A program made the translations under genes and the position numbers. This document shows, piece by piece, positions 48,003 through 56,820 of a stretch of 64,000 bases of DNA. The stretch covers positions 1 to 64,000 of the forward strand of contig CAMDZW010000007.1 of NCBI GenBank assembly GCA_945911015.1, written 5' to 3'. The first letter of the stretch is position 1. Each line of letters begins with the position of its first letter. The stretch comes from an uncultured Propionibacteriaceae bacterium. GTDB lineage: Bacteria; Actinomycetota; Actinomycetes; Propionibacteriales; Propionibacteriaceae. The notes below the pieces were generated by a model. That model was not told the origin of the DNA, made no database searches, and saw only the letters and a program-made list of their open reading frames with translations.

Positions 48003-50351
48003 ATGCATCCCGCTGACCAGCACGACCTGATCCGCGTCCACGGCGCCAGGGAGAACAACCTGCGTGACGTCAGCCTCGAGATCCCCAAGAGACGACTGAC
48101 CGTCTTCACCGGGGTGTCCGGTTCGGGCAAGAGCTCCCTGGTGTTCTCGACGATCGCCGCCGAGTCGCAACGGATGATCAACGAGACCTACAGCACCTTC
48201 GTGCAGGGGTTCATGCCGACACTGTCACGGCCCGACGTCGACGTCCTCGACGGACTGACGACCGCGATCATCGTCGATCAGCAGCGGATGGGATCCGACC
48301 CTCGCTCCACCGTCGGGACCGCGACCGACACCGGAGCCATGTTGCGGATCCTGTTCAGCCGCCTGGGCCAACCCCATGTCGGATCGGCCCAGGCCTTCTC
48401 GTTCAACGTCGCCTCCATCAGTGGCGCTGGAGCGGTCAACATCGAACGCGGTGGTCGCCAGGTCAAGGAGCGCCGGGACTTCAACATCACCGGCGGCATG
48501 TGCCTGCGCTGTGAGGGGCGGGGGAGTGTCTCCGACTTCGACCTCACTGCCCTCTACGACGACACCAAGTCGTTGAGCGAGGGAGCGCTGACCATCCCTG
48601 GTTACAGCATGGACGGCTGGTACGGCCGGATCTTCCGCGGCAGCGGCTTCTTCGACCCGGACAAGCCGATCGCCCAGTTCACCAAACGTGAGCTGGACGC
48701 GCTGCTGCACAAGGAGCCGACCAAAATCAAGGTCGAAGGCATCAACGTCACCTACGAAGGCCTGGTGCCGAGGATCCAGAAGTCGTTCCTGTCCAAGGAT
48801 CGCGAAGCCATGCAGCCCCACATCAGGGCCTTCGTCGACCGCGCCATCACCTTTCAGACCTGTCCCGACTGTGACGGCACCCGCCTCAGCGAGCTCGCCC
48901 GTTCGTCGAAGATCTCCGGCATCAACATCGCCGATGCGTGTGCGATGCAGATCAGCGACCTCGCCGCCTGGGTGGCGGAGTTGTCGGACTCGTCGGTGGC
49001 ACCGCTGCTGGCATCACTGCGCGAGACCCTCGACTCGTTCGTCCAGATCGGCCTGGGCTATCTGTCGCTGGACCGACCGGCCGGGACCCTGTCCGGCGGA
49101 GAGGCTCAGCGGACGAAGATGATCCGTCATCTCGGTTCGGCGCTGACCGATGTCACCTATGTGTTCGACGAGCCGTCGATCGGGCTCCACCCCCATGACA
49201 TCCAGCGGATGAACCAGCTGCTGATCCAGCTGCGTGACAAGGGCAACACCGTCCTGGTCGTCGAGCACAAGCCGGAAACGATCGCCATCGCCGATCACGT
49301 CGTCGATCTCGGTCCGGGCGCAGGCTCGGCTGGCGGTCAGATCATGTACGAGGGCTCGTACGCCGGACTCGAGTCGAGCGACACGCTCACCGGACGACAT
49401 CTCCATGATCGGGTGGCGCTGAAGGACACCGTCCGCACCGCCAAGGGTGCTGTCGAAATCCGTGGTGCCGACACCCACAACCTGCAGAACGTCGACGTCG
49501 ATGTTCCCCTCGGCGTGCTGTGTGTCGTCACCGGGGTTGCCGGCTCGGGCAAGAGTTCACTGATCCATGGCTCGATGTCCTCCCGTGATGACGTGGTGGT
49601 CGTCGACCAGACTCCGATCAAGGGATCGCGGCGGAGCAATCCGGCAACCTACACCGGCCTGTTGGATCCGATCCGCAAGGCCTTCGCCAAGGCCAACGGG
49701 GTGAAGCCTGCCCTGTTCAGCGCCAACTCCGAGGGCGCCTGTCCTGCGTGCAACGGAGCCGGCGTGATCTACACCGACCTGGCGATGATGGCTGGGGTGG
49801 CTTCCGTCTGTGAGGAGTGCGAGGGCCGCCGGTTCCAGGCTTCGGTGTTGGAGTACCACCTCGGTGGCCGCTCCATCTCCGAGGTGCTGGCGATGTCGGC
49901 CGTCGAGGCTCACGCCTTCTTCGGCGACGCAGACTCCAAGGTGCCGGCGGCCCACCGGGTTGCCGGACATCTGGTCGACGTCGGGTTGGGCTATCTCACT
50001 CTGGGCCAACCCCTCACCACTCTGTCCGGTGGTGAACGGCAGCGACTGAAGTTGGCGACCCACATGGGGGACAAGGGCGGGATCTATCTGCTGGACGAAC
50101 CCACGACCGGGCTGCATCTGGCTGACGTCGAGCAGTTGTTGGCCTTGCTGGACCGCCTGGTTGACGGCGGCAAGTCCGTGATCGTGATCGAGCACCACCA
50201 GGCCGTGATGGCCCACGGGGACTGGATCATCGACCTCGGCCCCGGCGCCGGTCACGACGGTGGTCACGTGGTCTTCGAAGGGACTCCGGCGGACCTGATC
50301 GCCGACAGCTCCACCCTGACAGGAAAGCATCTCGCCGAGTACGTCCAATGA
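48003..50351 (+). CDS. Short UvrA-like ABC ATPase (UvrA2/drug-resistance type)
   Basis: 782 residues from ATG 48003 with GGAG upstream. Two ABC halves with Walker A GVSGSGKSS (37-45) and GVAGSGKSS, signatures LSGGEAQR and LSGGERQR, and Cys pairs of zinc modules (CLRC; CPDC; CPAC..CEEC). Canonical UvrA is ~950 residues; this one lacks the ~100-residue UvrB-interaction segment. Such UvrA2-type proteins (DrrC, TioU) protect against DNA-binding antibiotics rather than act in standard excision repair. Overlaps a downstream kinase gene (ATGA). Confidence 0.85.
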   Translation: MHPADQHDLIRVHGARENNLRDVSLEIPKRRLTVFTGVSGSGKSSLVFSTIAAESQRMINETYSTFVQGFMPTLSRPDVDVLDGLTTAIIVDQQRMGSDPRSTVGTATDTGAMLRILFSRLGQPHVGSAQAFSFNVASISGAGAVNIERGGRQVKERRDFNITGGMCLRCEGRGSVSDFDLTALYDDTKSLSEGALTIPGYSMDGWYGRIFRGSGFFDPDKPIAQFTKRELDALLHKEPTKIKVEGINVTYEGLVPRIQKSFLSKDREAMQPHIRAFVDRAITFQTCPDCDGTRLSELARSSKISGINIADACAMQISDLAAWVAELSDSSVAPLLASLRETLDSFVQIGLGYLSLDRPAGTLSGGEAQRTKMIRHLGSALTDVTYVFDEPSIGLHPHDIQRMNQLLIQLRDKGNTVLVVEHKPETIAIADHVVDLGPGAGSAGGQIMYEGSYAGLESSDTLTGRHLHDRVALKDTVRTAKGAVEIRGADTHNLQNVDVDVPLGVLCVVTGVAGSGKSSLIHGSMSSRDDVVVVDQTPIKGSRRSNPATYTGLLDPIRKAFAKANGVKPALFSANSEGACPACNGAGVIYTDLAMMAGVASVCEECEGRRFQASVLEYHLGGRSISEVLAMSAVEAHAFFGDADSKVPAAHRVAGHLVDVGLGYLTLGQPLTTLSGGERQRLKLATHMGDKGGIYLLDEPTTGLHLADVEQLLALLDRLVDGGKSVIVIEHHQAVMAHGDWIIDLGPGAGHDGGHVVFEGTPADLIADSSTLTGKHLAEYVQ

Positions 50352-51298
50352 CGCCTGCCGATCTCGGAGCGGACCGGGTCCGTACGATCGCTTCCGACCT
50401 GCTCTGTGCTCCGGTCGACGACATCGTCCGGATCGAGCGGGGTCATGGCCATCAGAACTGGCTGATCCACAGCGATGACAACGCCCTCCTGGTCAAGGTG
50501 TCCCACCCTCACTTCCCAGTCACCAAGATCGAATCGGCTGCTGCGGCATGGCGCCGAGCAACGGCCGCTGGCATCACGGTGCCGGAGCTGCTGGTCGTCG
50601 CTCCGCACCATCGGCCGGCCGACGGACGCGCCGTACGGATCCTGAAGTGGTTGGCTGGACAGCATCCACGTGAGGTGTTGACCGATCCGCATCGGATCAC
50701 GCGGTTCTTCACAGGCTTTGGATCCGAACTCGCACGCTTCCACGGAGTCCGGTGTGAAGCGTTCGCATCCCGGGTCGGCGGCACTCCCAGCTTCACCTCG
50801 TGGGCAGCCTATGTGGAGTATCGATGCAGCCAGATTCGTCAACGGGGCAAGGAATCGCGGCTCCTGCCGGCTCCCCGGTTGCAGACCGTGTTGAACGAGG
50901 CCGTACGACTGGCGCATCGAGTGAGCGCGGTGGTCGAGCCGGCGTTGACTCACCGTGATCTCCACCTGGACAACCTGCTCGCAGCGCCGGACGGGTCGTT
51001 CGCCGGACTGCTCGATCTCGACCTCACCGAGCCGTGGGACCCGGTGGCGGACCTGGTGAAACCTCGATGGCAGGTCTTCGGGAGGTTTCCCGGATCGGAA
51101 GCGGACTTCCGCGCCGCCTACCGGCAGGTGCGGGGAGACGTCGAGATGGAGACCGAACGGCTACGGCTGGCCGCGATCCTCGAACTGGGCAACCAGATCA
51201 TCAATGCCGAGCTGGAGGGCAACGACGACCACGCACGTTCGGGCCTGGATCGCCTCCAGGTCGAGCTGGGGGAGCGTGACACTCAGGGCAGCCACTGA
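50348..51298 (+). CDS. Aminoglycoside-phosphotransferase-family kinase
   Basis: 316 residues. Brenner motif THRDLHLDNLL at ~201-211 and DFG-like LLDLDL; N-lobe 'GHGHQNWLIHSDDNALLVKVS' with the ATP-binding Lys. APH/choline-kinase-like enzymes phosphorylate antibiotics or small metabolites. Its ATG overlaps the stop of the UvrA-like gene, so they are co-translated. The 3' end overlaps the convergent membrane gene by 16 bases. Confidence 0.75.
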   Translation: MTPADLGADRVRTIASDLLCAPVDDIVRIERGHGHQNWLIHSDDNALLVKVSHPHFPVTKIESAAAAWRRATAAGITVPELLVVAPHHRPADGRAVRILKWLAGQHPREVLTDPHRITRFFTGFGSELARFHGVRCEAFASRVGGTPSFTSWAAYVEYRCSQIRQRGKESRLLPAPRLQTVLNEAVRLAHRVSAVVEPALTHRDLHLDNLLAAPDGSFAGLLDLDLTEPWDPVADLVKPRWQVFGRFPGSEADFRAAYRQVRGDVEMETERLRLAAILELGNQIINAELEGNDDHARSGLDRLQVELGERDTQGSH

Positions 51299-51684
51299 TC
51301 GTTCAGCGGGGCGTCCGGACCTCGGCGCCTTGGCTCAGCCTCATCCTCGGTGACGGTCTGGCCCTCGGCGTTGGCCTCCTTGGCGTTCGCCTTGTCCTTG
51401 GCAATGACTCGTGCCCACCAGCGGATGGTGAAGATCGTGACCCCCACCATGGTCAGCGTCACCAGCCCCATGACGACGACCCCGATCAGCCCTCCGAGGA
51501 TGTCGAGATTCTGGTCCTCGTAGGGCGGCGCCTCCCAAGCGGTGCCGAGCATCGTGAACATCCAATAGGTGACCGCCCCACAGCCGAGCGCAATGACAAT
51601 GCAGACGGGGATGTTGACCCAGGGGTTGAACAGGACGCCGCCGGACACCCAGGACCGACGAGACTTCGGTGGAGTTGCGGGCAT
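51283..51684 (-). CDS. Two-helix membrane protein of unknown function
   Basis: 133 residues; hydrophobic segments at ~22-45 and ~68-92, then a charged C-terminal tail (DKANAKEANAEGQTVTEDEA as a span). No family recognised. Overlaps the end of the kinase gene on the other strand. Confidence 0.6.
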   Translation of the reverse strand: MPATPPKSRRSWVSGGVLFNPWVNIPVCIVIALGCGAVTYWMFTMLGTAWEAPPYEDQNLDILGGLIGVVVMGLVTLTMVGVTIFTIRWWARVIAKDKANAKEANAEGQTVTEDEAEPRRRGPDAPLNDQWLP

Positions 51685-51731
51685 CGATCCACTGTAACGA
51701 TCGACCCCGCCTACACGGAGCGCTCCGATCG

Positions 51732-52085
51732 TCAGAGGGTCAGACGATAGAAGCGGACGCCGTTCCCAGTGCGCACCAGGTCAAAACCAGCTCTCTCGTA
51801 CATTCGTTGCGCTGCCTTCTGCTCTTCCATCGTGTCCAACACCACTGCGACACAACCGTCCTCGCGCGATCTGGTCAGCGCAGCCGTCCCCATGACCGAC
51901 CCATCGGCGACAAGGACGAGTATCCGCGCGTAGTGATCTTCAGGGCAGACCAGATCGCGATCGAGTCGGGGATCGTGGACAAGTTCGTACTCGGCGTGCA
52001 CCGACTGCACCAGTGCCTCGAATCCTGGCTGGTCCGACGGCTGGTAGCCGCGGATCACGGGCGTGGACGCAGGGCTGTCGGTCAT
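51732..52085 (-). pseudogene. GNAT acetyltransferase lacking the acetyl-CoA-binding segment
   Basis: 117 residues. The N-terminal part (IRGYQPSDQPGFEALVQSV; VLVADGSVMGTAALTRSRED) and C-terminal part (AVVLDTMEEQKAAQRMYERAGF) match a GNAT protein, but the ~40-45 residues between them that normally form motif A (RxxGxG, pantetheine binding) are absent and the two ends are joined in frame. It is unlikely to acetylate. 5 bases downstream of the yccF-like gene. Confidence 0.6.
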
Positions 52086-52089
52086 CCAA

Positions 52090-52500
52090 TCAGATGCTGT
52101 GCAGAGGCCGCTGGCCCGGTGGGATGGAGTCACTGTCGACGATCTGCTTGCCGAACGGGAAGCAGGTGACCGGGATCATCTTGAGGTTGGCCACCGCCAG
52201 CGGGATGCCGACGATCGTGACGGCCTGTGCGATCGCGGTGGTGACGTGGCTGATCGCGAGCCACAGCCCGGCGACGATGAACCAGATCACATTGGCCAGA
52301 CCCGAGCCGACGCCGGCGGACGGCTTGGCCACAATCGCCTTGCCGAAGGGCCAGAAGGCATACTTCGCCATCCGGAAGCTGGCGACCCCGAAGGGGATCG
52401 TCACGATGAAGATGCAGGCGATAATGCCGAACAGCACATAGCCCAGCGCCAACCAGAGGCCACCGAGGACCAGCCAGATCACGTTCAGCAGGAACCGCAT
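52090..52500 (-). CDS. YccF domain-containing inner membrane protein
   Basis: 136 residues. Two copies of the YccF half (FLLNVIWLVLGGLWLALGY; LANVIWFIVAGLWLAISHV) each followed by 'TIPFGVASFRMAKYAFWPFG' or 'GIPLAVANLKMIPVTCFPFG', giving four membrane helices. Function unknown. Divergent from the GH31 gene and followed by the damaged GNAT gene. Confidence 0.88.
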   Translation of the reverse strand: MRFLLNVIWLVLGGLWLALGYVLFGIIACIFIVTIPFGVASFRMAKYAFWPFGKAIVAKPSAGVGSGLANVIWFIVAGLWLAISHVTTAIAQAVTIVGIPLAVANLKMIPVTCFPFGKQIVDSDSIPPGQRPLHSI

Positions 52501-52594
52501 GTGTCTCCTTCAGGCTGTCGCTCCGGCCGGACGGCCGGCGACCTTCCCAGTGTTCCATGGGCCGACAAGCGCCTCATGCGATGATGTCGCGGTG

Positions 52595-54874
52595 GTGAGC
52601 CGTGAGTCCGAGCGGGTGGAGGTTCGACCCCGTCGTCCCCATCGCCGCCTTGTCCTGCTGATTGTCCTGCTGGTGGTGCTTGCCCTGGTCCCGGCCGGTC
52701 TGCTGGTGGCCCACCGGATGGTGACTCCGCGCGAACAGCTGGTCACCGTCGCTCCGGGGGAGTTGTCGGTGTCCGCCGACACCATCGGTGAGTGGCAGAT
52801 CGGGGCTGCCCGGGTGGCGGTGGGTGTGGACCGCCTGACCATCACCGAGGGCGAGCTGGTGGTGTGGACATCGACGCCCGGCGAAGCCTTCGTGACCGCT
52901 GCCCGCGGGCAGGTGGAGTGGAAGGAACACCGCGGATACGTCTGGCCGACAATGCATCTGAACACCACGTTCACCGATCAACGCATCGACACGGTACGGG
53001 CAGGGAAGGACTCGCTGCTGCTGAGCGGTGTCCTGGTCGGTGGTGACAGTGAGGTCGGGTGGTCGATGGAGGTCACGACCCGCGGGCCGGGTGGTGTGGT
53101 GGTGGATGTCAGCACTGACGACGACGTTGACGCCGTCAACCTCCACAGCCATCGATCAGATCATGCACCGGTGCACGGATTCGGTGCCCAGTTCACCGAG
53201 TTCAATCTCGACGGCCGACTGATCCCGATCGTCACTCGTGAGCAAGGGGTGGGGCGAGGCCTGCAGCCGTTGACCTTTCTGGCCGACCTGACCGAGGGCG
53301 GACTGGGTGGGACGAGTTCGATGACCTACGGCGCATGGTCCACCTTCCTCACCGAGGATCTTCGAGGAGTGAGTCTCGATCCCGGGCTGGCCGAGTCCCA
53401 TGCCTTCGCTGTCGCCGACACCCGCGACCCGGCTCGGGTGGACCTGCAGTTGTGGGCACCTCGATTGCGCGCAGAGTTGGTGGCAGCAACGACGCCGGCT
53501 GGCGTGATTGCTGTCCAGCAAGGGATGGTTGAGCGACCTGAGCTGGCTCGTTGGACCCAGGACGGTGCGATCCTCGGGCTGCAGGGAGGTACCGATGCCG
53601 TACGGGAACATGTGGCGAACCTGTTGCAGGCCGATACGCCGATCGCCGCGGTCTGGCTGCAGGACTGGACCGGACAACGGACGACATCGTTCGGGGAACG
53701 GCTCTGGTGGACCTGGCAGCTCGACCGGGATCGCTACCCTGGTTGGGAAGAACTCGTCGCCGACCTCGCAGCGCAAGGGATCCGCACCACGACGTACGTC
53801 AATCCCTTCCTGACCGATCCCACGGACAAACCGGGCACCGCGATCCGCAATCTGTGGGCCGAGGCCCGCGATGCCGGCTATCTGGTCCGCACCGCATCGG
53901 GGGAGCCGTATGCGCTGGACCAGGGAGGTTTCGCTGCCACCTTGGTTGACCTGACCAACTCGGACGCGAGGGACTGGTTCGCTCAGGTGATTGCCGACGA
54001 GGTTCTCTCCGACGGAGTCGACGGCTTCATGGCGGACTTCGCCGAGGGGTTGCCGTTCGATGCGGTGCTTGCTGATGGGGACCCTGTCCTGATGCACAAC
54101 CGGTGGCCGGTGTTGTGGGCCGAGACGGTCGCGCAGGCCTGTGCGCTGGCCGACAAGCCGGGCTGCGTCACCTGGTTCCGTTCTGGCTCGTTGGGGATGG
54201 CGGGGGAGAGCGCGCTGTTCTGGACCGGCGATCAGTTGGTCGACTACGGCCCGGAGGACGGTTTGGCCTCGGCCCTGCTGGGCAGCTTCTCGTCCGGGGT
54301 CTCGGGATGGCCGTTGTCACATTCCGACGTCGGCGGCTACACCTCCATCAACGCCGTCGTCCGCAACTATGTCCGTCCTGATGACCTGTTGCAGCGGTGG
54401 ACCGAGTTCGCCGCCTTCGGGGTTGTCCTGCGCACCCACGAGGGCAACAGGCCGGCCGAGAACCATCAGGTCTACGACACAGCCGAGAGTCGTGAGGCCT
54501 TCGCTCGGATGACCCGAGTGTTTGCCGCGCTTGCCCCGTACCGAGCCGAGATCCTCGCTGTGGCTGAGCAGAGTGGTGTGCCCGCGATCCGCCACGGCTG
54601 GTTGGTCCATCCCGGCACGGCCGCGGCGCGTGTCGACAACCAGTTCTTCCTTGGCGACGCAATCCTGGTCGCGCCGGTGCTGTTCAGCGGAGCAGACACC
54701 GTCCAGGTGACGTTTCCTCCTGGACGGTGGGTGCATCTGTTCACCGGTGACGTCTACGAAGGCGATCGGGTCGCAGACGTGGTCGCACCTCTCGGCACAC
54801 CAGCTGCCTTTGTTGACGCCGCGGATCCGCGTGCAGATCAGATCAGAGAGGCCGTACGGTCATCGCTCACGTGA
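52595..54874 (+). CDS. Membrane-anchored GH31 glycosidase, sulfoquinovosidase-like
   Basis: 759 residues from GTG 52595 (GTG 52592 possible). A signal-anchor helix (~20-40) puts the catalytic part outside. GH31 barrel: nucleophile Asp481 in FMADFAEG, acid/base Asp546 in WTGDQLV. The residues that bind the sulfonate in E. coli YihQ (Q288, R301, W304) have counterparts at Q356, R369 and W372 with identical spacing (LQDW; ERLWW). It would release sulfoquinovose from sulfolipid-derived glycosides. None of the downstream sulfo-glycolysis genes are in the window. Confidence 0.78.
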   Translation: MSRESERVEVRPRRPHRRLVLLIVLLVVLALVPAGLLVAHRMVTPREQLVTVAPGELSVSADTIGEWQIGAARVAVGVDRLTITEGELVVWTSTPGEAFVTAARGQVEWKEHRGYVWPTMHLNTTFTDQRIDTVRAGKDSLLLSGVLVGGDSEVGWSMEVTTRGPGGVVVDVSTDDDVDAVNLHSHRSDHAPVHGFGAQFTEFNLDGRLIPIVTREQGVGRGLQPLTFLADLTEGGLGGTSSMTYGAWSTFLTEDLRGVSLDPGLAESHAFAVADTRDPARVDLQLWAPRLRAELVAATTPAGVIAVQQGMVERPELARWTQDGAILGLQGGTDAVREHVANLLQADTPIAAVWLQDWTGQRTTSFGERLWWTWQLDRDRYPGWEELVADLAAQGIRTTTYVNPFLTDPTDKPGTAIRNLWAEARDAGYLVRTASGEPYALDQGGFAATLVDLTNSDARDWFAQVIADEVLSDGVDGFMADFAEGLPFDAVLADGDPVLMHNRWPVLWAETVAQACALADKPGCVTWFRSGSLGMAGESALFWTGDQLVDYGPEDGLASALLGSFSSGVSGWPLSHSDVGGYTSINAVVRNYVRPDDLLQRWTEFAAFGVVLRTHEGNRPAENHQVYDTAESREAFARMTRVFAALAPYRAEILAVAEQSGVPAIRHGWLVHPGTAAARVDNQFFLGDAILVAPVLFSGADTVQVTFPPGRWVHLFTGDVYEGDRVADVVAPLGTPAAFVDAADPRADQIREAVRSSLT

Positions 54875-54910
54875 CGGCGGAGTCGCCCGGGTGGCCGCTA
54901 TGCTGCCGGT

Positions 54911-55390
54911 GTGGGATTCTCATTGGTTTTCATGCGCGTCAAGGGCAATCAGGAGCTGGATGCTGACCGTGAGGGACTGGCCGCGTTCCTCGCCAGCCGT
55001 GGGCTCGCGGTGGCACCGAGCACGGACTCCACGCATCACCTGGCCGGTCCGGACGGTGATCTGACCTTCGACGGTGACTGGACTGACCTGCACCTCAAGC
55101 CGCTGGACCACGATGGCTATGTCAACGGCGGCATCTGGCATGCCAGTCTGAGTGACGAAGAATGTGCCTTCATCTACGACCTCTGCGTGGCTGGGCGAAT
55201 GCTGATCCTGAATCCCCAGGGCGCGCCGATGATGGTGATACCCGGACAAACCCATGCCCTGGCGGATCTGGACCCAGAGATCCCCGATGAGGAGATCGCC
55301 TGTGTTGACAGCGCCGGCGAGCTGTCAGAAGTACTCAGTGGCAACTTCGAGAAGTTCCTCGCGTACCGAAAGCGCGTCCTGGACAGCTGA
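54911..55390 (+). CDS. Hypothetical protein, 159 residues
   Basis: Soluble, acidic; starts at GTG 54911 (GFSLVFMRVKGNQELDADR). Blocks 'WTDLHLKPLDHDGYVNGGIW' and 'AFIYDLCVAGRMLILNPQG' suggest a compact alpha/beta domain like those used as immunity or SUKH-like proteins, but I do not recognise the family. Converges with the purC remnant 2 bases away. Confidence 0.55.
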   Translation: MGFSLVFMRVKGNQELDADREGLAAFLASRGLAVAPSTDSTHHLAGPDGDLTFDGDWTDLHLKPLDHDGYVNGGIWHASLSDEECAFIYDLCVAGRMLILNPQGAPMMVIPGQTHALADLDPEIPDEEIACVDSAGELSEVLSGNFEKFLAYRKRVLDS

Positions 55391-55392
55391 CT

Positions 55393-56190
55393 TCACGACG
55401 ACGCGCGTTGCGACTCGAGGAGTGTCGTGACGCGTTCGGTGGCGGTGGGTGCCGTTGCCACGAACGGCTGCTGGGTCAGTTCCTCCGCCAACAGGATGTA
55501 GCGGGCGGCCGTGGCGACCCGTACCTCATCGGTCAGCACCGGGGCCGGTCCGTCGCCGTGGAAACCCTGCTCAACAAGCCACTCGCGCAACGGTTCCTTG
55601 TCGAGGGCGCGCTGATCCCGGTCGGCCTCAAAGAGGTCGCCGTACGAATCGGCGTACCAGTAGCGCGAGCTGTCAGGAGTGTGGACCTCGTCGATCAGGA
55701 CGATCTCGTCCTCAACCAGACCCAACTCGTACTTGGTGTCAACCAGGATCAGCCCGCGTTCGGCAGCGATCTCGGTGCCTCGTGCGAACAGTCGCAGGCA
55801 CAGCTCGGCGCACCGGTCGTACAGGTCTGCGGTGATGAGCCCGTCTGCGATCGCATCGCCACGATTGATGTTGCGGTCATGGGTCTCGAGCTTCGTGGTC
55901 GGAGTGAGGATCGGCTCGGACAGACGTTCATTGCGGCGAAGGCCGTCAGGCAACTCGATGTCGGCGAACTTCCTTGTCCCACTTGAATAGTTCGACCACA
56001 GCGACGTTCTGGTCACACCAGTGAGATGTCCACGGACGACGAACTCGATCGGGATCGGGGTGCAGTTGCGCACTCGTACGACATTGGGATCGACTATTTC
56101 GACCAGGTGGTTGGCGACGATGTCAGACGTCGCGTCGAACCAGAAGTTCGCGATGGTGTTGAGCACCTGCCCCTTGAACGGGTGAGATTG
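55393..56190 (-). pseudogene. purC: SAICAR synthetase (purC) lacking its N-terminus
   Basis: About 260 residues match the yeast/Bacteroidetes-type PurC from 'HPFKGQVLNTIANFWFDATS' onward: 'IEFVVRGHLTG', 'PILTPTTKLETHDRNI', 'ILVDTKYELG', 'LIDEVHTPDSSRYW'. The first ~50 residues (GKVRD..DRISAFD, phosphate and ATP binding) are missing; upstream codons contain a stop and belong to a truncated MerR gene. Deletion remnant, almost surely inactive. A complete purC must lie elsewhere. Confidence 0.75.
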
Positions 56191-56582
56191 TGCGGCATCC
56201 CACCGATGGCTGAGTCAGCTGACATGGCGATCACCTTCTCGATCATTCGGTCCATGGAAACGACGCGGCTGTTTGCTCGGCGGGCCAGGTCGACCAAACG
56301 ATGCCGGTGGGCGAGTAGCCGGGCCTGCCTCGCCGCAGGATCGGTGAGAGCAAGGAGCTCGGCGACCTGGTCGAGCGGCATGCCGACGTTGCGCAGTGCA
56401 GCCAGGCGTCGAGCCAGGGCGAGTTGGCTCATCCGATATCGCCGATAGGCGGTGCGCTCATCCACCTCCGCCGGCACCAACAGTCCCGTCTGGTGGTAGT
56501 GCCGCAAGGTCTCCACTGTCAACCCCGCCAGCTGGCCGAAGGCGCCGATCCCGATCCACTCGCTGGTGTCTACGTAGAGCAC
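56094..56582 (-). pseudogene. MerR-family regulator truncated after its coiled-coil
   Basis: From GTG 56582 residues ~10-120 match a MerR regulator: helix-turn-helix IGIGAFGQLAGLTVETLRHY, wing YRRYRMSQLALARRL, and dimerisation helix (DQVAELLALTDPAARQARLL as a span). After ~56223 the sequence reads out of frame into the purC remnant and ends at 56094. The effector-binding domain is lost. An inverted repeat of MerR type lies upstream. Confidence 0.65.
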
Positions 56583-56588
56583 TGTTCC

Positions 56589-56608
56589 ACCCTCGGCCGC
56601 CCGAGAGT
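56589..56608 (-). promoter_or_regulatory. Candidate MerR operator
   Basis: On the minus strand ACTCTCGG-GCGG-CCGAGGGT is an 8-bp inverted repeat with one mismatch, overlapping TTGACT (56611-56606); 19 bases on lies AACAGT. Long 19-base spacers with a dyad between the hexamers are the mark of MerR-controlled promoters. The inferred start of transcription lies slightly downstream of GTG 56582, so the pairing of promoter and start codon is unsettled. Confidence 0.4.
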
Positions 56609-56760
56609 CAACCACAACGCGCAGATCGGAGCATTCGTCTAGCCTGCAGTCATGCTGACGCAGCGATTTCTGCACCCCCGGCCGGGTCATGGCCGCGGGG
56701 TTGTCGTCGCGCACGTCTAGCGCCACAGGTCTCCGCAGGTACGGACGGGGGAGCAGCATC

Positions 56761-56820
56761 ATGTTCATCCCACCCATCACCGAACTGGAGACCACCTCAT
56801 GTCGCATTCCCACTACGTGA
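56761..56820 (+). CDS. 19-codon ORF overlapping the PheS-like gene
   Basis: ATG 56761 is preceded at 7 bases by GGGGGAG and encodes MFIPPITELETTSCRIPTT, then TGA. It overlaps the first 22 bases of the PheS-like gene in another frame, so its translation would affect initiation there. Possible leader peptide or small peptide substrate. The frame is open upstream to ATG 56689 without a good ribosome site. Confidence 0.35.
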   Translation: MFIPPITELETTSCRIPTT

